Assembly: GCA_032160545.1 (NCBI GenBank)
Contig: JAVHVN010000169.1
Span: 1 to 18,287 of the forward strand
DNA length: 18,287 nucleotides
Source: DATGFB01 sp032160545
GTDB taxonomy: Bacteria > Actinomycetota > Actinomycetes > Mycobacteriales > Jatrophihabitantaceae
Direction: 5' to 3'
Both the position numbers and the translations under genes were made by a program. Numbering within the stretch: position 1 is the stretch's first letter; each line of letters begins with the position of its first letter. Under the pieces are notes generated by a model. That model worked only from the letters and a program-made list of their open reading frames with translations, ran no database searches and was not told the origin of the DNA. Of this stretch, positions 1-6,876 are shown piece by piece.

Positions 1-162
1 ACCCGAGACCGCGGACGAACCCGAGACCGCGGACGAACCCGAGACCGCGGACGAACCCGAGACCCCGGACGAACCCGAGACCGCGGACGAACCCGAGACC
101 CCGGACGAACCCGAGACCCCGGACGAACCCGAGACCCCGGACGAACCCGAGACCCCGGACGG
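1..162. repeat. 18-bp tandem repeat, nine units, inside a coding region
   Basis: Nine head-to-tail 18-bp units fill the first 162 bases and start at the window edge, so the array may continue to the left. Units differ almost only at one base, which switches a codon between GCG and GGG; units 1, 2, 3 and 5 carry one form and units 4 and 6-9 the other. The unit at 145-162 also differs in its last base. Read on the minus strand in the frame of the overlapping gene, each unit encodes Ser-Ser-(Gly/Ala)-Val-Ser-Gly. The near identity suggests recent expansion by slippage or unequal recombination. There are no spacers, so this is not a CRISPR array. Confidence 0.95.
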
Positions 163-1122
163 ACCGGGGAGCGCCGAGCTGCTCGGCGCCGCGGCCTCGA
201 CCCGGACGAACCGGTTGACGCGGGCCGGCTGCCAGGACGGGCCGGGCGCGCTCGAGCGACGCACGGCCGGCGCTGGCATTGCCGTCCCACCCATCGAGCT
301 CGCGGTCGGTCCCGCGCCGGGTGCCGATCCGGGCGGCGCCGTCCGACTCGTGCTCGCGTTCGGCCGAGCCGGCCCGGTGCCCGCCGCCGGCGGCCGCGTC
401 GGAGTTGCCGCAGGTGTGGCCGGCCGTCCGCTCGACGCGCTGACGCCCGTCGGCCCACCGCGCGCACGAAGGGCACCAGGCGCACCTGGCGCGCCCGGCG
501 CACGCGGCCCCGAGCGGGACAGTGACGGTGGCGGTGGCGGCGCCTCGCGGCCGGAGAAGGACCGGAACACCGGGCCGCTCGCCGGAACAGCCGCCGCGGC
601 CCGCCGCCGGCCGGCTGCCATGGCGGCGGTGGCGGCAGTCAGCTTGGCGCGGTCCTGCGACGTGAGCATCGGGCCGGCGGCCGTCACGGCGTCGAACCGG
701 CGCACCGGGGCTAGCGACGAGACCAGGCTGTCGACGATGCCGCCGGGCGTCCAGGTCTGCTCGTTCGGGACACGGCGCACTGCGCGCGGCAGCCCGCGGG
801 CGGGCAGCTCCGAGCCGTGGACCCTGCGCGCGTGTGCGTGCAGCGCGGTAGCAGGCGCGTCCTGTTCGTCAGGGGTCCACCACCGCGGCGGCCGCACACC
901 CGCGTCGCGGTAGGAGTTGACCCGGACCGCGTCCGGTCCGGCGAGTACCCGTCGCACCGGGACCGGGCGCGCGGTCGCCGCCGCGAAGCGGGTGGACGAG
1001 CTCGCGAGGCTGCCGATCCGGGCCGGGCGGACGCGCGCGGCCGGCGGCCCGGGCAGCCGCATCCGGCGCGCGACCTGATGGCCGAGCCGGGTGGCGGGAT
1101 CGATCGGAGGCGGGGACGTCAT
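1..1122 (-). CDS. Pro/Ala/Ser-rich protein with C-terminal SSGVSG repeats, partial (eCIS locus)
   Basis: I do not recognise a family. The frame is open for 374 codons from an ATG at 1122 to the window edge, so the C-terminus is missing. The ATG overlaps the stop of the preceding tube gene by one base (TGATG), which implies coupled translation in the eCIS operon. The first ~170 residues look protein-like, with Arg-rich stretches, a WW pair and an amphipathic Ala-rich helix. From ~residue 185 it is low complexity: a poly-Pro run, a collagen-like PGAPGAPGA stretch, long Pro/Ala/Thr/Ser linkers, then at least nine six-residue Ser/Gly/Val repeats. It sits where many eCIS loci have an uncharacterised gene between tube 2 and the LysM/spike genes. 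The opposite strand is also open over much of this region, but operon order and start/stop overlap favour the minus strand. Confidence 0.7.
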   Translation of the reverse strand, partial: MTSPPPIDPATRLGHQVARRMRLPGPPAARVRPARIGSLASSSTRFAAATARPVPVRRVLAGPDAVRVNSYRDAGVRPPRWWTPDEQDAPATALHAHARRVHGSELPARGLPRAVRRVPNEQTWTPGGIVDSLVSSLAPVRRFDAVTAAGPMLTSQDRAKLTAATAAMAAGRRRAAAAVPASGPVFRSFSGREAPPPPPSLSRSGPRAPGAPGAPGALRARGGPTGVSASSGRPATPAATPTRPPAAGTGPARPNASTSRTAPPGSAPGAGPTASSMGGTAMPAPAVRRSSAPGPSWQPARVNRFVRVEAAAPSSSALPGPSGVSGSSGVSGSSGVSGSSGVSGSSAVSGSSGVSGSSAVSGSSAVSGSSAVSG

Positions 1123-1613
1123 CAGTGCGTCTTCGGTTTGAAGCCGTGATGCGCGATCTCGAGCTCCTCCTCGAGCGGTGACTTGCTGTCGACCGAGAAG
1201 TCGGGGCCCTTCCAGCGAACCGGGAACACCTTGCTCAACTCCCACGACCGCAACCGTGCACCGGTCGCAGTGAGGGCGACGATCGCGCCGTCACTGAAGT
1301 CGAGCTTGTTGTTGTTGCCGGCGAAGCCCTCGCCGGAACTCTTCGAGATCCACTCGAACAGCGCGTCGCTCTGCGTGAGCCCGCGCTTGAAGACGATGTT
1401 GGGCCATTCCATGCGCTTGGGCACCTTGTGTGCGTAGCCGTTCTGGCCGCCCTCGAGGATGGTGTCGGTCGGCACCGTGACCTGCAGCCCCGAGACCTCC
1501 TTGAAGATCCCGATCTCGACGCCGGTGATCTCCAAGAGGAACCGGTTGGCAATCGGCGGATCGCCGCCCAGCCAGTCCTGGGCGGCCGGAAGGCTACTGC
1601 TGTCCATATTCAC
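1122..1613 (-). CDS. eCIS tube protein 2 (phage T4 gp19-type)
   Basis: A 163-aa member of the phage tail tube family (gp19-like; Afp5/Pvc5-type in contractile injection systems). Typical features are an N-terminal block ending in ANRFLLEITGVEIG, the sequence FKEVSGLQVTV, and a later KRMEWPNIVFKRGLTQS segment followed by aromatic and acidic residues. Such proteins form rings that adapt the main tube to the baseplate. The GTG at 1613 is the longest start; an ATG at 1607 is equally plausible and removes two residues. Either start lies inside the end of the DUF6760 gene, so translation is probably coupled. Its stop overlaps the next start by one base. Assignment as tube 2 rather than tube 1 rests on gene order. 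Confidence 0.9.
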   Translation of the reverse strand: MNMDSSSLPAAQDWLGGDPPIANRFLLEITGVEIGIFKEVSGLQVTVPTDTILEGGQNGYAHKVPKRMEWPNIVFKRGLTQSDALFEWISKSSGEGFAGNNNKLDFSDGAIVALTATGARLRSWELSKVFPVRWKGPDFSVDSKSPLEEELEIAHHGFKPKTH

Positions 1614-1773
1614 GCACCGCCTGCCACGCTCGTTCGTTCAGCGCCACGACGGCGCGCACCATCCGGACCCGGTCCATGTGCTCGAGGTCGAGCAGGTCAT
1701 CAAGCGGCCAGTGCAGGTGATAGGCGAGGTACGCGATCTCCTGCCAGATTGCGTCGGTCGGATAGCGCAACAC
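1594..1773 (-). CDS. DUF6760 family small eCIS protein
   Basis: A 59-aa reading frame from GTG at 1773 (a TTG follows directly) to TAG at 1594, starting 10 bases after the upstream stop and running 20 bases into the tube 2 gene. The product begins VLRYPTDAIWQEIAYLAYH and continues through HWPLDDLLDLEHMDR to a basic, Trp-containing end. This matches my recollection of DUF6760, a short helical protein found between the tail-assembly and tube genes of actinobacterial and cyanobacterial contractile systems. Its biochemical role is not established; a chaperone or adaptor role would fit its size and place. It is easily missed because of its length, GTG start and overlap. Confidence 0.85.
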   Translation of the reverse strand: MLRYPTDAIWQEIAYLAYHLHWPLDDLLDLEHMDRVRMVRAVVALNERAWQAVREYGQQ

Positions 1774-1783
1774 CGCACATCAC

Positions 1784-2278
1784 CTACAGCGCCTGGCGCG
1801 GAAGCTCCTCGACGGCCGTCCGCAGCGGCGGTCGGGCCGGCTCGGCTGCCCCGGTCGGCGCCGGTGCCACCGGGGCCTCGGCGACCGGCTCGGGTGCCGC
1901 TGCTCCTGCGGGGTTCCCGCCGAGCAGCGAGGTCTCGCGCTGCGAGCGCACCAGGTCGTCGTACTCCTCCTGGCTGCCGAAGTTGATCACACCGTAGAAG
2001 TCCTGCAGGTACGCGAGATCGACGGCGAACAGGCCCTCGATGTCGTGCGCCGTGACGAGCTCGAGGTCGCCGAGCTGCTCGACGACGCGGGCGAGGACGA
2101 GCACCGTCAGGCGGGGGTCGTCGGGGCCCGCGACCGTCGGGTCGCGCAGCGGCTCCAGTTCGTCCCGCGCGGTTGCGAGACGCATCGTGCCGGTGCGGTG
2201 CACCCGGCCCGACGAGTCGACGTAACCGCGCGGGAGCGTGAACTCGTAGCTGGTCTTCAGCGCGATGCGCTCAGTCAT
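1784..2278 (-). CDS. eCIS tail-assembly-type protein
   Basis: A 164-aa protein starting at ATG 2278, 10 bases after the tube 1 stop. The first ~115 residues are conserved-looking: LKTSYEFTLPRGYVDSSGRVH, a segment on handling of DPR-containing residues around 50-60, then LARVVEQLGDLELV and a helix with FAVDLAYLQDFYG. The remaining ~45 residues are an Ala/Pro/Glu-rich tail. The arrangement resembles proteins annotated as phage tail assembly proteins in eCIS loci, where the gene sits between tube 1 and DUF6760. It may act as a chaperone during tube or sheath assembly; that role is inferred from position and from phage tail chaperones. No signal peptide or membrane segment is visible. Confidence 0.7.
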   Translation of the reverse strand: MTERIALKTSYEFTLPRGYVDSSGRVHRTGTMRLATARDELEPLRDPTVAGPDDPRLTVLVLARVVEQLGDLELVTAHDIEGLFAVDLAYLQDFYGVINFGSQEEYDDLVRSQRETSLLGGNPAGAAAPEPVAEAPVAPAPTGAAEPARPPLRTAVEELPRQAL

Positions 2279-2288
2279 GTACTCGTGC

Positions 2289-2765
2289 TCACTTGATCCG
2301 TTCGATGCGCTCGACGACGAGGGTGATCGTCTCCTTCATCGGCTCGTTCGAGTCGGTGCTCAAGGCGTCCGTCGAGATCTTGCTCGGCCAGCCGTTGTAC
2401 CAGTTGAAGCGGCCGACCTCGTCGTACGCGCTGTCATAGAGCACGATCGAGCCGTTCTTGCGGCTCGCCGAGCGCGACTTGGCCTTCATGCCGCCGTCGC
2501 GGATCTGCTTGAACCACTTCCACAGCGGGTCGTCGTTCGCGCTCAGCGGCGCCATGCGGGTGATCGTGATGTCGGGCGCCTTCAGCACGCCGCCGAGGGT
2601 CTTGATGTGCTGCTGCTTGCCGTCCTTGCCGTTCTGCGCCATCGGGACGACGTCGAGCTCGATCTCGAGACCGGAGACACCGGAGAGGATGAGGCTCGCG
2701 CCGTCGATCTCCAGGTAGAAGTTCCGGGCGACGATCGGGTCGGTACTGATCAGGTCATTGGGCAT
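2289..2765 (-). CDS. eCIS inner tube protein 1 (phage T4 gp19-type)
   Basis: A 158-aa gp19-family tube protein (Afp1/Pvc1-like; main inner tube). Visible family features are VARNFYLEIDGASLILSGVS near the N-terminus, GLEIELDVVPMAQNGKDGK, then LKAPDITITRMAPLSANDDPLWKWF, and a C-terminal strand pair ending in ETITLVVERIERI. Rings of this protein stack inside the sheath to form the conduit for cargo. It starts at ATG 2765 with a GGGAG element about 9 bases upstream. It follows the sheath gene by 42 bases, as expected for sheath/tube pairs made in similar amounts. The neighbouring genes confirm the tail context. Confidence 0.92.
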   Translation of the reverse strand: MPNDLISTDPIVARNFYLEIDGASLILSGVSGLEIELDVVPMAQNGKDGKQQHIKTLGGVLKAPDITITRMAPLSANDDPLWKWFKQIRDGGMKAKSRSASRKNGSIVLYDSAYDEVGRFNWYNGWPSKISTDALSTDSNEPMKETITLVVERIERIK

Positions 2766-2800
2766 GTGGGGACTCCCTCGAGGGCACGCTGGTGGACGGG

Positions 2801-2817
2801 CGCCGCGTTACGCGGCG
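2801..2817 (-). other. GC hairpin over the sheath stop codon
   Basis: A perfect 7-bp inverted repeat (CGCCGCG/CGCGGCG) has as its three-base loop the TAA stop codon of the sheath gene. It lies between sheath and tube 1 with no T-run, so it is not a classical terminator. It could stabilise the 3' end of a processed sheath message or set relative expression of sheath and tube. This is inference only. Confidence 0.5.
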
Positions 2818-4382
2818 ACCTGCTTCTGCTGGCTGATCCGGAAGATCACGAACTCCGCGGGCTTGACCGGCGCAATGCCGACCTCGACCACGAGCTTGCC
2901 CTCGTCGATGGACTCCGGCGGGTTGGTCTCGGCGTCGCACTTGACATAGAACGCCTGGTCCGCGGTGGCGCCGAAGAGCGCGCCGGCCGACCAGAGACCG
3001 CGCAGGAACCCGGTGAGCGTGCGCTTCACGCCTTCCCAGAGCGCCATGTCGTTGGGCTCGAACACCGCCCACTGCGTGCCGTCGTGGATGGTCGCCTCGA
3101 CCATGTTGAACAGGCGCCGGACGTTGATGTAGCGCCAGTCGCTGTCGGACGAGAGGGTGCGGGCGCCCCAGATGCGGATGCCGCGGGTGCCGAACGGGCG
3201 GATGCAGTTGATGCCGATCGGGTTGAGCAGTGCCTGCTCGTTCTGGGTCACCGTGCGCTCGATGTCGAGGACGCCACGGATGGTGTCGTTGGCTGGCGCC
3301 TTCCAGACGCCCCGCGTCTCGTCGGTGCGCGCCCAGACGCCGGCGATGTGGCCCGACGGCGGGATGAACACCTCGGCGTTGCCGTTGACACCGATCGGGT
3401 TCTCGACCTTGATCCACGGGTAGTACAGCGCGGCGAACGCCGAGTCGTACATGGCGACGTCACTGCGCCAGTCGCGGATCTGCTGCGGGGTCATGCCGGG
3501 CGGCGCGTCGAGGACGGCCATCCGGTTGCCGTTCTGCTCGCAGTGCGAGATGAGCGCGGTCTGCACCGACTTCCAGAGGTTCAGGTCGAGGGTGCCGTCC
3601 TCCTTGGTCGCCGCGGTGACCAGGTCGGGGACGATCACCATCGTGACGTCGTCGGCGACGGCCAGGCCGTTGATGCCGGCGCGAGCCGACTCGGAGCCGG
3701 CGAACTTGCGGCCGTTGACCTGCACCTTGATCGGCTCGGCCTTCTGCAGCTCGTAACGGCCGGGCTTGAGCAGCTCGAGCTGCGAGCTGAGGTCGACGTC
3801 CTTCTCGAGCGCGACATCGACCTTGATCTTGGTCGAGGCCTTGTTGACGACCGTCTTCACGTTGCGGTCGCCGGCGCCGAACTCGAGGTTCGGGAACTGC
3901 TCGACAGGCACACCGTCGAGCAGGACGGTCAGGGTGAACGGCGCCGGGCCGTCGGGCGCGTCCGCGCCGGCGTCCTCGGTGACGATGTCGACGGCGATGT
4001 TGGCGTCAGGGTCGACGCTCTCGATCTTCAGCGGCGAACCGAGCGCGCGGTCGGCGGCTGGCAGCGCGAGCGCAGCAGGCTTGCCGGACGGGTCGGTGTG
4101 CGGCACCCGGCAGATGTAGGCGATGCTGCCGCCATTCGCGAAGTAGCCGTATACCGACAAGGGCAGCACGCAACCCGGTGCGAAACTGCCGTAGAGCGCT
4201 TCGAATTGCGACCAACTGGTGACCAGCCGCGGGGCGAGGCCCTGCGGGTCATTGGGGTCGTCGGTGGGAGACCGCTCGGTGAATCCCACGAATGCCGCTA
4301 CCGCCGTCGGTGCTGCACTGAGCACCTTCTGCGACGACGGAACCTCTTCGACGTAAACACCTGGAGCTGCATAGGTGGGCAC
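2808..4382 (-). CDS. eCIS contractile sheath protein
   Basis: A 524-aa phage tail sheath protein. The N-terminus (PTYAAPGVYVEEVPSS, then AVAAFVGFTERSP) and C-terminal domain (INCIRPFGTRGIRIWGART, WRYINVRRLFN, ending VFIRISQQ-like strands) are diagnostic of Myoviridae and CIS sheaths. The middle part (~120-250) is a variable insertion domain. Sheath subunits wrap the inner tube, and contraction drives it outward. It starts at GTG 4382, with GGAGGG about 6 bases upstream (4389-4394), which makes this start convincing. It is the first gene of the structural block, preceded by 197 bases without a gene, so a promoter probably lies there. I could not identify a convincing -35/-10 pair. Confidence 0.96.
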   Translation of the reverse strand: MPTYAAPGVYVEEVPSSQKVLSAAPTAVAAFVGFTERSPTDDPNDPQGLAPRLVTSWSQFEALYGSFAPGCVLPLSVYGYFANGGSIAYICRVPHTDPSGKPAALALPAADRALGSPLKIESVDPDANIAVDIVTEDAGADAPDGPAPFTLTVLLDGVPVEQFPNLEFGAGDRNVKTVVNKASTKIKVDVALEKDVDLSSQLELLKPGRYELQKAEPIKVQVNGRKFAGSESARAGINGLAVADDVTMVIVPDLVTAATKEDGTLDLNLWKSVQTALISHCEQNGNRMAVLDAPPGMTPQQIRDWRSDVAMYDSAFAALYYPWIKVENPIGVNGNAEVFIPPSGHIAGVWARTDETRGVWKAPANDTIRGVLDIERTVTQNEQALLNPIGINCIRPFGTRGIRIWGARTLSSDSDWRYINVRRLFNMVEATIHDGTQWAVFEPNDMALWEGVKRTLTGFLRGLWSAGALFGATADQAFYVKCDAETNPPESIDEGKLVVEVGIAPVKPAEFVIFRISQQKQVAA

Positions 4383-4412
4383 GTTGAGCCCTCCGATCCT
4401 CGAATATGTGGG

Positions 4413-4427
4413 TCACCGAAGCGGTGA
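4413..4427. promoter_or_regulatory. Inverted repeat in the sheath operon leader
   Basis: A perfect 6-bp inverted repeat with a 3-base centre (TCACCG-AAG-CGGTGA) lies about 30 bases upstream of the sheath start, close to its ribosome binding site. On the minus strand it is preceded, not followed, by a T-run, so it is not a terminator for that strand. It could be an operator or a leader hairpin controlling sheath translation. Confidence 0.45.
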
Positions 4428-4579
4428 AAAACTTCCGTGGGGGATTTTTACGCCCGGTTCACGGCGTCACGCGCGTCAAAGATAGCCCACGGTTCGCGGA
4501 TTAGGGAGCCCTTGTTTTCAACGCGGTGAGTCGCCTGTGCCGACCCGTTGAATGCGTGTCCCGAATGTCACCCGAACGA

Positions 4580-4966
4580 CTAGTTCGAGGTGGTGCGCAC
4601 GGCTCCCGGCATGATCATCTGGATCACGCCTCCCCAGCTGCAGTTGCACGTCGATCCCGATACGAGCACGGGCTTGCCACCGACCATTGTCCTCGGCGCG
4701 GCCGGCAGCCACGGCGTCGTCAACGGAACGCAGGGCATGGGGGTCAGCACACCGAGTGCGGCGGTGGTCGCCGCAGCCACCATGGGGTTGGCCAGGCTGG
4801 AGCACATCCCGAAGGGTGGGATGTTCACGATCGGCGCGGAGTCGGAGATCGTGGCGGCGGGGCGACCCTCGATCAGCACCCGTGGCGTGGGCAGCGGCGA
4901 CAGGGTGGACGGGGCGAGGCCGAAGCTGCACTGCAGCATGGCTCCCATGACGGCGTTCTGTCCCAT
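4580..4966 (-). CDS. DUF4280 PAAR-like spike-tip protein
   Basis: A 128-aa DUF4280 protein. The family pattern is clear: an opening GAMLQCSFG, TLSPLPTPRVL, NIPPFGMCSSLANP, a central PCVPLTTPW, and a closing CNCSWGGVIQMIMPG. DUF4280 is a PAAR-like fold that caps the spike of contractile systems or is joined to effectors. Here it stands alone with no effector extension, so it is most likely a tip. Conserved cysteines at about residues 13, 54, 79, 108 and 110 may hold metal or stabilise the fold. It starts at ATG 4966, 10 bases after the lipoprotein stop. An AGGGGA ribosome site overlaps that stop, so the two genes form a small operon upstream of the sheath. Confidence 0.88.
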   Translation of the reverse strand: MGQNAVMGAMLQCSFGLAPSTLSPLPTPRVLIEGRPAATISDSAPIVNIPPFGMCSSLANPMVAAATTAALGVLTPMPCVPLTTPWLPAAPRTMVGGKPVLVSGSTCNCSWGGVIQMIMPGAVRTTSN

Positions 4967-4976
4967 CGCGCGTCCC

Positions 4977-5468
4977 CTATTTCTTGGATCCCTGGACGGA
5001 CTGGGTGAGCGTCCCGCCCGTCGTCGTCACGAAGCACAGGATGTTCCGGTCGGAATCCTGCTCCCAACTGCGCGCCGACGGTAGTAGATACGTGAAATAC
5101 AGAGTGGAATCCAGGTAATCGATGCCGACGTAGCTGCGGAAACGCTGGGCGCAACTGCCCTGGGCGAACGTCGTCAAGACGTCGTTGCCCGGGTAACTGG
5201 ACGGGGTCTTTCCGTCCGTGCCGACGAAGCCGATGGTCGCGTACGCCTCCTGCGTATGCGGTTTCGTGCACGGGGTGCGGCTCAGTTTGCTCAACTCGGC
5301 CTTGACGTCCTTCGGTGCCTGGAAGCACTGCCCGGATTTCACCGAGAACACCGAAACCGAAGTCGTGTCGGATTTGCTGCCGCCGAACCAGCTGCACCCC
5401 GAGAGGGTCAGAACTGCCGCGAGCATGCTCGCGAGCCATATCTGCGATCGCACGGAACCACCATTCAC
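4977..5468 (-). CDS. Septum-formation-family lipoprotein
   Basis: A 163-aa predicted lipoprotein. After a short basic start comes a hydrophobic segment ending in the lipobox LSGC, with the lipidated Cys at about residue 25 when counted from the GTG at 5468. A start at the GTG at 5453 would also leave a good signal. The mature part has four further cysteines (48, 67, 106, 145) and a CTKPHTQEAYATI segment typical of the 'septum formation' domain in actinobacterial membrane and secreted proteins. The molecular role of that domain is poorly known. It is the first gene of a two-gene unit with the DUF4280 tip protein. This suggests an envelope-anchored factor for the injection system, perhaps at the exit site, but that link is inferred from neighbourhood only. 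Confidence 0.75.
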   Translation of the reverse strand: MNGGSVRSQIWLASMLAAVLTLSGCSWFGGSKSDTTSVSVFSVKSGQCFQAPKDVKAELSKLSRTPCTKPHTQEAYATIGFVGTDGKTPSSYPGNDVLTTFAQGSCAQRFRSYVGIDYLDSTLYFTYLLPSARSWEQDSDRNILCFVTTTGGTLTQSVQGSKK

Positions 5469-5503
5469 CGGACCGCGCGCCGGTCCACCCGGTCGGGGCG
5501 GTC

Positions 5504-5509
5504 AGTCTA
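5504..5509 (-). promoter_or_regulatory. Candidate -10 element for the lipoprotein-DUF4280 unit
   Basis: On the minus strand TAGACT, which fits the actinobacterial TANNNT -10 pattern, lies about 35 bases before the lipoprotein start. It is embedded in the small palindrome GTCTAATCAGAC (5505-5516). No good -35 is visible, so the call is tentative. Confidence 0.3.
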
Positions 5510-5643
5510 ATCAGACACCCAATGAGAAACACCGGTCGCCGCGCGATCGACGCCTTTCGCCCAGGTGGGCGTCCGGCGCAGCGCGCCGGGATGGCGCGGG
5601 TTGATCAGGTCTCGACGACCGGCTGCCCGCCTGAGCGGCGGTG

Positions 5644-6117
5644 TCAGGAAGAGTCCGAGGTTGGCGCTTCGATGCCGGCGACGACGGCGCCGGCGATCCG
5701 GCCGAGCTGCTCGACCTGCTCGGCGGTGAGCCGGTCGACGAGGTGAGCGCGCACTGCCGCGACATGACCCGGCGCGGCGGCCGCCAATGCCGCGAAGCCG
5801 GCGTCCGTCAGCCGGGCGTTCTGCCCGCGCCGGTCGGTGGCACAGTCGACGCGCTCGACCCATCCGCGCTCCTCGAGACGGGCGACGGCATGCGAGAGAC
5901 GGCTGCGGGATGAGCGCGTCCGATCGGCCAGTCGGCTCATCCGCATCGACCGGCTCGGTGACTCGGAGAGCCGGACCAGGATCTCGTAGTACGTGTGCGG
6001 CATCCCCGCGTCGCGCTGCAGCTGCCGGTCGAGGGCGTCGAAGAGCAGGTTGGTCGCCTCGAGGTACGCGCGCCACATGCGCTGCTCGTCGGCTGACAGC
6101 CACCGGACGTCGGTCAC
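5644..6117 (-). CDS. MarR-family transcriptional regulator
   Basis: A 157-aa winged-helix regulator. An N-terminal dimerisation helix (LSADEQRMWRAYLEATNLLF) is followed by HTYYEILVRLSESP, the recognition region MSRLADRTRSSRSRLSHAVARLEERGWVER, and the wing DCATDRRGQNARLTDAG, typical of MarR proteins. The start is placed at GTG 6117. A longer frame to 6162 would run through the operator palindrome, while the GTG follows a TANNNT box at leaderless spacing. It is divergent from the VOC enzyme, and a palindrome overlaps that gene's promoter. This suggests it represses both itself and the enzyme, probably released by an aromatic or electrophilic ligand, which is the common theme of such pairs. Confidence 0.9.
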   Translation of the reverse strand: MTDVRWLSADEQRMWRAYLEATNLLFDALDRQLQRDAGMPHTYYEILVRLSESPSRSMRMSRLADRTRSSRSRLSHAVARLEERGWVERVDCATDRRGQNARLTDAGFAALAAAAPGHVAAVRAHLVDRLTAEQVEQLGRIAGAVVAGIEAPTSDSS

Positions 6118-6123
6118 GCGCCG

Positions 6124-6129
6124 AGAATA
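6124..6129 (-). promoter_or_regulatory. -10 box of the MarR gene, leaderless arrangement
   Basis: On the minus strand TATTCT lies exactly six bases before the GTG at 6117, and no Shine-Dalgarno element is present. This places the transcription start at or next to the start codon. The same TANNNT-N6-GTG layout occurs before serA, the regulator-flavoprotein gene and the mntA-like gene. Confidence 0.55.
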
Positions 6130-6148
6130 GAAGCCTGCGCAAGTCAGA

Positions 6149-6180
6149 AGTTGAAGGCTCAACTATTAAGCGCGTATTCT
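6149..6180. promoter_or_regulatory. MarR operator overlapping the VOC gene promoter
   Basis: A perfect inverted repeat AGTTGA-AGGC-TCAACT (6149-6164) lies between the divergent genes. On the plus strand TTGAAG (6151-6156) and TATTCT (6175-6180) form a -35/-10 pair with an 18-base spacer. The repeat covers the -35, so a bound MarR dimer would block polymerase. TTGA-N-TCAA half-sites are common in MarR operators. Confidence 0.65.
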
Positions 6181-6200
6181 GGACGGCCTAGGAGGTCACC

Positions 6201-6731
6201 ATGTCCATCCACCGCCTGAACCACGCCGTGCTCTTCGTCCGCGACGTCGAACGCAGCGTCGCGTTCTACCGGGACGTGTTGGGCTTCGTCCCGATAGAGG
6301 CGATGGCCGAACTGCGCGGCGCCGCGTTCCTGCGCGCACCAGGATCGACCAACGACCACGACCTCGGCCTCTTCGCGATCGGAGACCAGGCCGCGGCGAG
6401 CGGCGCCGGGCGCAGCACGGTCGGGCTGTACCACCTGGCGTGGGAGGTCGACACGCTGCGCGACCTGGTCGAGCTCGCCCCGAAGCTGGCTGGTGCAGGC
6501 GCGCTGGTCGGCTCGTCCGACCACAGCACGACGAAGTCGCTCTACGGGCACGACCCCGACGGCCTCGAGTTCGAGATCGCCTGGATCGTCCCCGCGGACC
6601 GCCTCGATGACGCCGCGCTCGCCGGCCGCACCCGGATCCAGCCGCTGGATCTCGACAAGGAGATCGCCCGTTACGGCGCCGACACCCACGGCGGAATCGG
6701 CGTCAGTCGAGCAGCCCTACCCAGCGGCTGA
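6201..6731 (+). CDS. VOC-superfamily metalloenzyme (glyoxalase/extradiol dioxygenase fold)
   Basis: A 176-aa vicinal-oxygen-chelate protein. The first beta-alpha-beta-beta-beta module begins RLNHAVLFVRDVERSVAFYRDVLGF, and the second carries YHLAWEVDTLRDL and GHDPDGLEFEIAW. Likely metal ligands are His8, His78 and Glu125, as in glyoxalase I and catechol 2,3-dioxygenase. About 40 extra residues follow the last module. The substrate cannot be read from the sequence; an aromatic ring-cleavage or aldehyde-detoxification role would fit control by a MarR regulator. An ideal AGGAGGT ribosome site (6190-6196) precedes ATG 6201. The gene is divergent from the MarR gene with an operator between them. 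Confidence 0.9.
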   Translation: MSIHRLNHAVLFVRDVERSVAFYRDVLGFVPIEAMAELRGAAFLRAPGSTNDHDLGLFAIGDQAAASGAGRSTVGLYHLAWEVDTLRDLVELAPKLAGAGALVGSSDHSTTKSLYGHDPDGLEFEIAWIVPADRLDDAALAGRTRIQPLDLDKEIARYGADTHGGIGVSRAALPSG

Positions 6732-6790
6732 CGGCGTCCTAACGCCCTGTCCGATACCTGCCAACCGGGGCCGCACGGAGCGACATCTCC

Positions 6791-6816
6791 GTTAGGCCGC
6801 CGAAACGGTCGGGTAC
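6791..6816 (+). promoter_or_regulatory. Possible stress-sigma (SigB/SigF-type) promoter
   Basis: GTTA (6791-6794), a 16-base spacer and GGGTAC (6811-6816) resemble the GTTT-N14-16-GGGTAT/C promoters of actinobacterial SigB/SigF-type sigma factors. It lies about 60 bases before the GlsB-type gene, a family often under general stress control. The -35 match is incomplete. The GTTA half is also part of a local inverted repeat (6775-6792). Confidence 0.4.
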
Positions 6817-6876
6817 CTCACGGGAGCCATACCGGCAGCTCAGACCGGGCTGACCGGCGTCTCCCTGGAGGTAGCA

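Noticed and set aside
1..162. CRISPR array
   Set aside because: Units are 18 bp, contiguous, with no spacers, and lie inside an open reading frame.
2..913. Open plus-strand frame encoding acidic Pro-Glu-Thr repeats over the tandem array
   Set aside because: It mirrors the minus-strand gene, with third codon positions paired, so it stays open passively. The minus frame has the TGATG overlap with tube 2 and the operon direction, and its product looks more protein-like.
2265..4427. Long plus-strand frame (720 codons) opposite the sheath and tube genes
   Set aside because: It is antisense to clearly recognisable tail proteins; the product is an Arg/Asp/Val-rich shadow typical of high-GC DNA.
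4517..4552. Inverted repeat TTCAACG/CGTTGAA as a terminator after the DUF4280 gene
   Set aside because: Only a 7-bp stem with a 22-base loop and no T-run on the minus strand.
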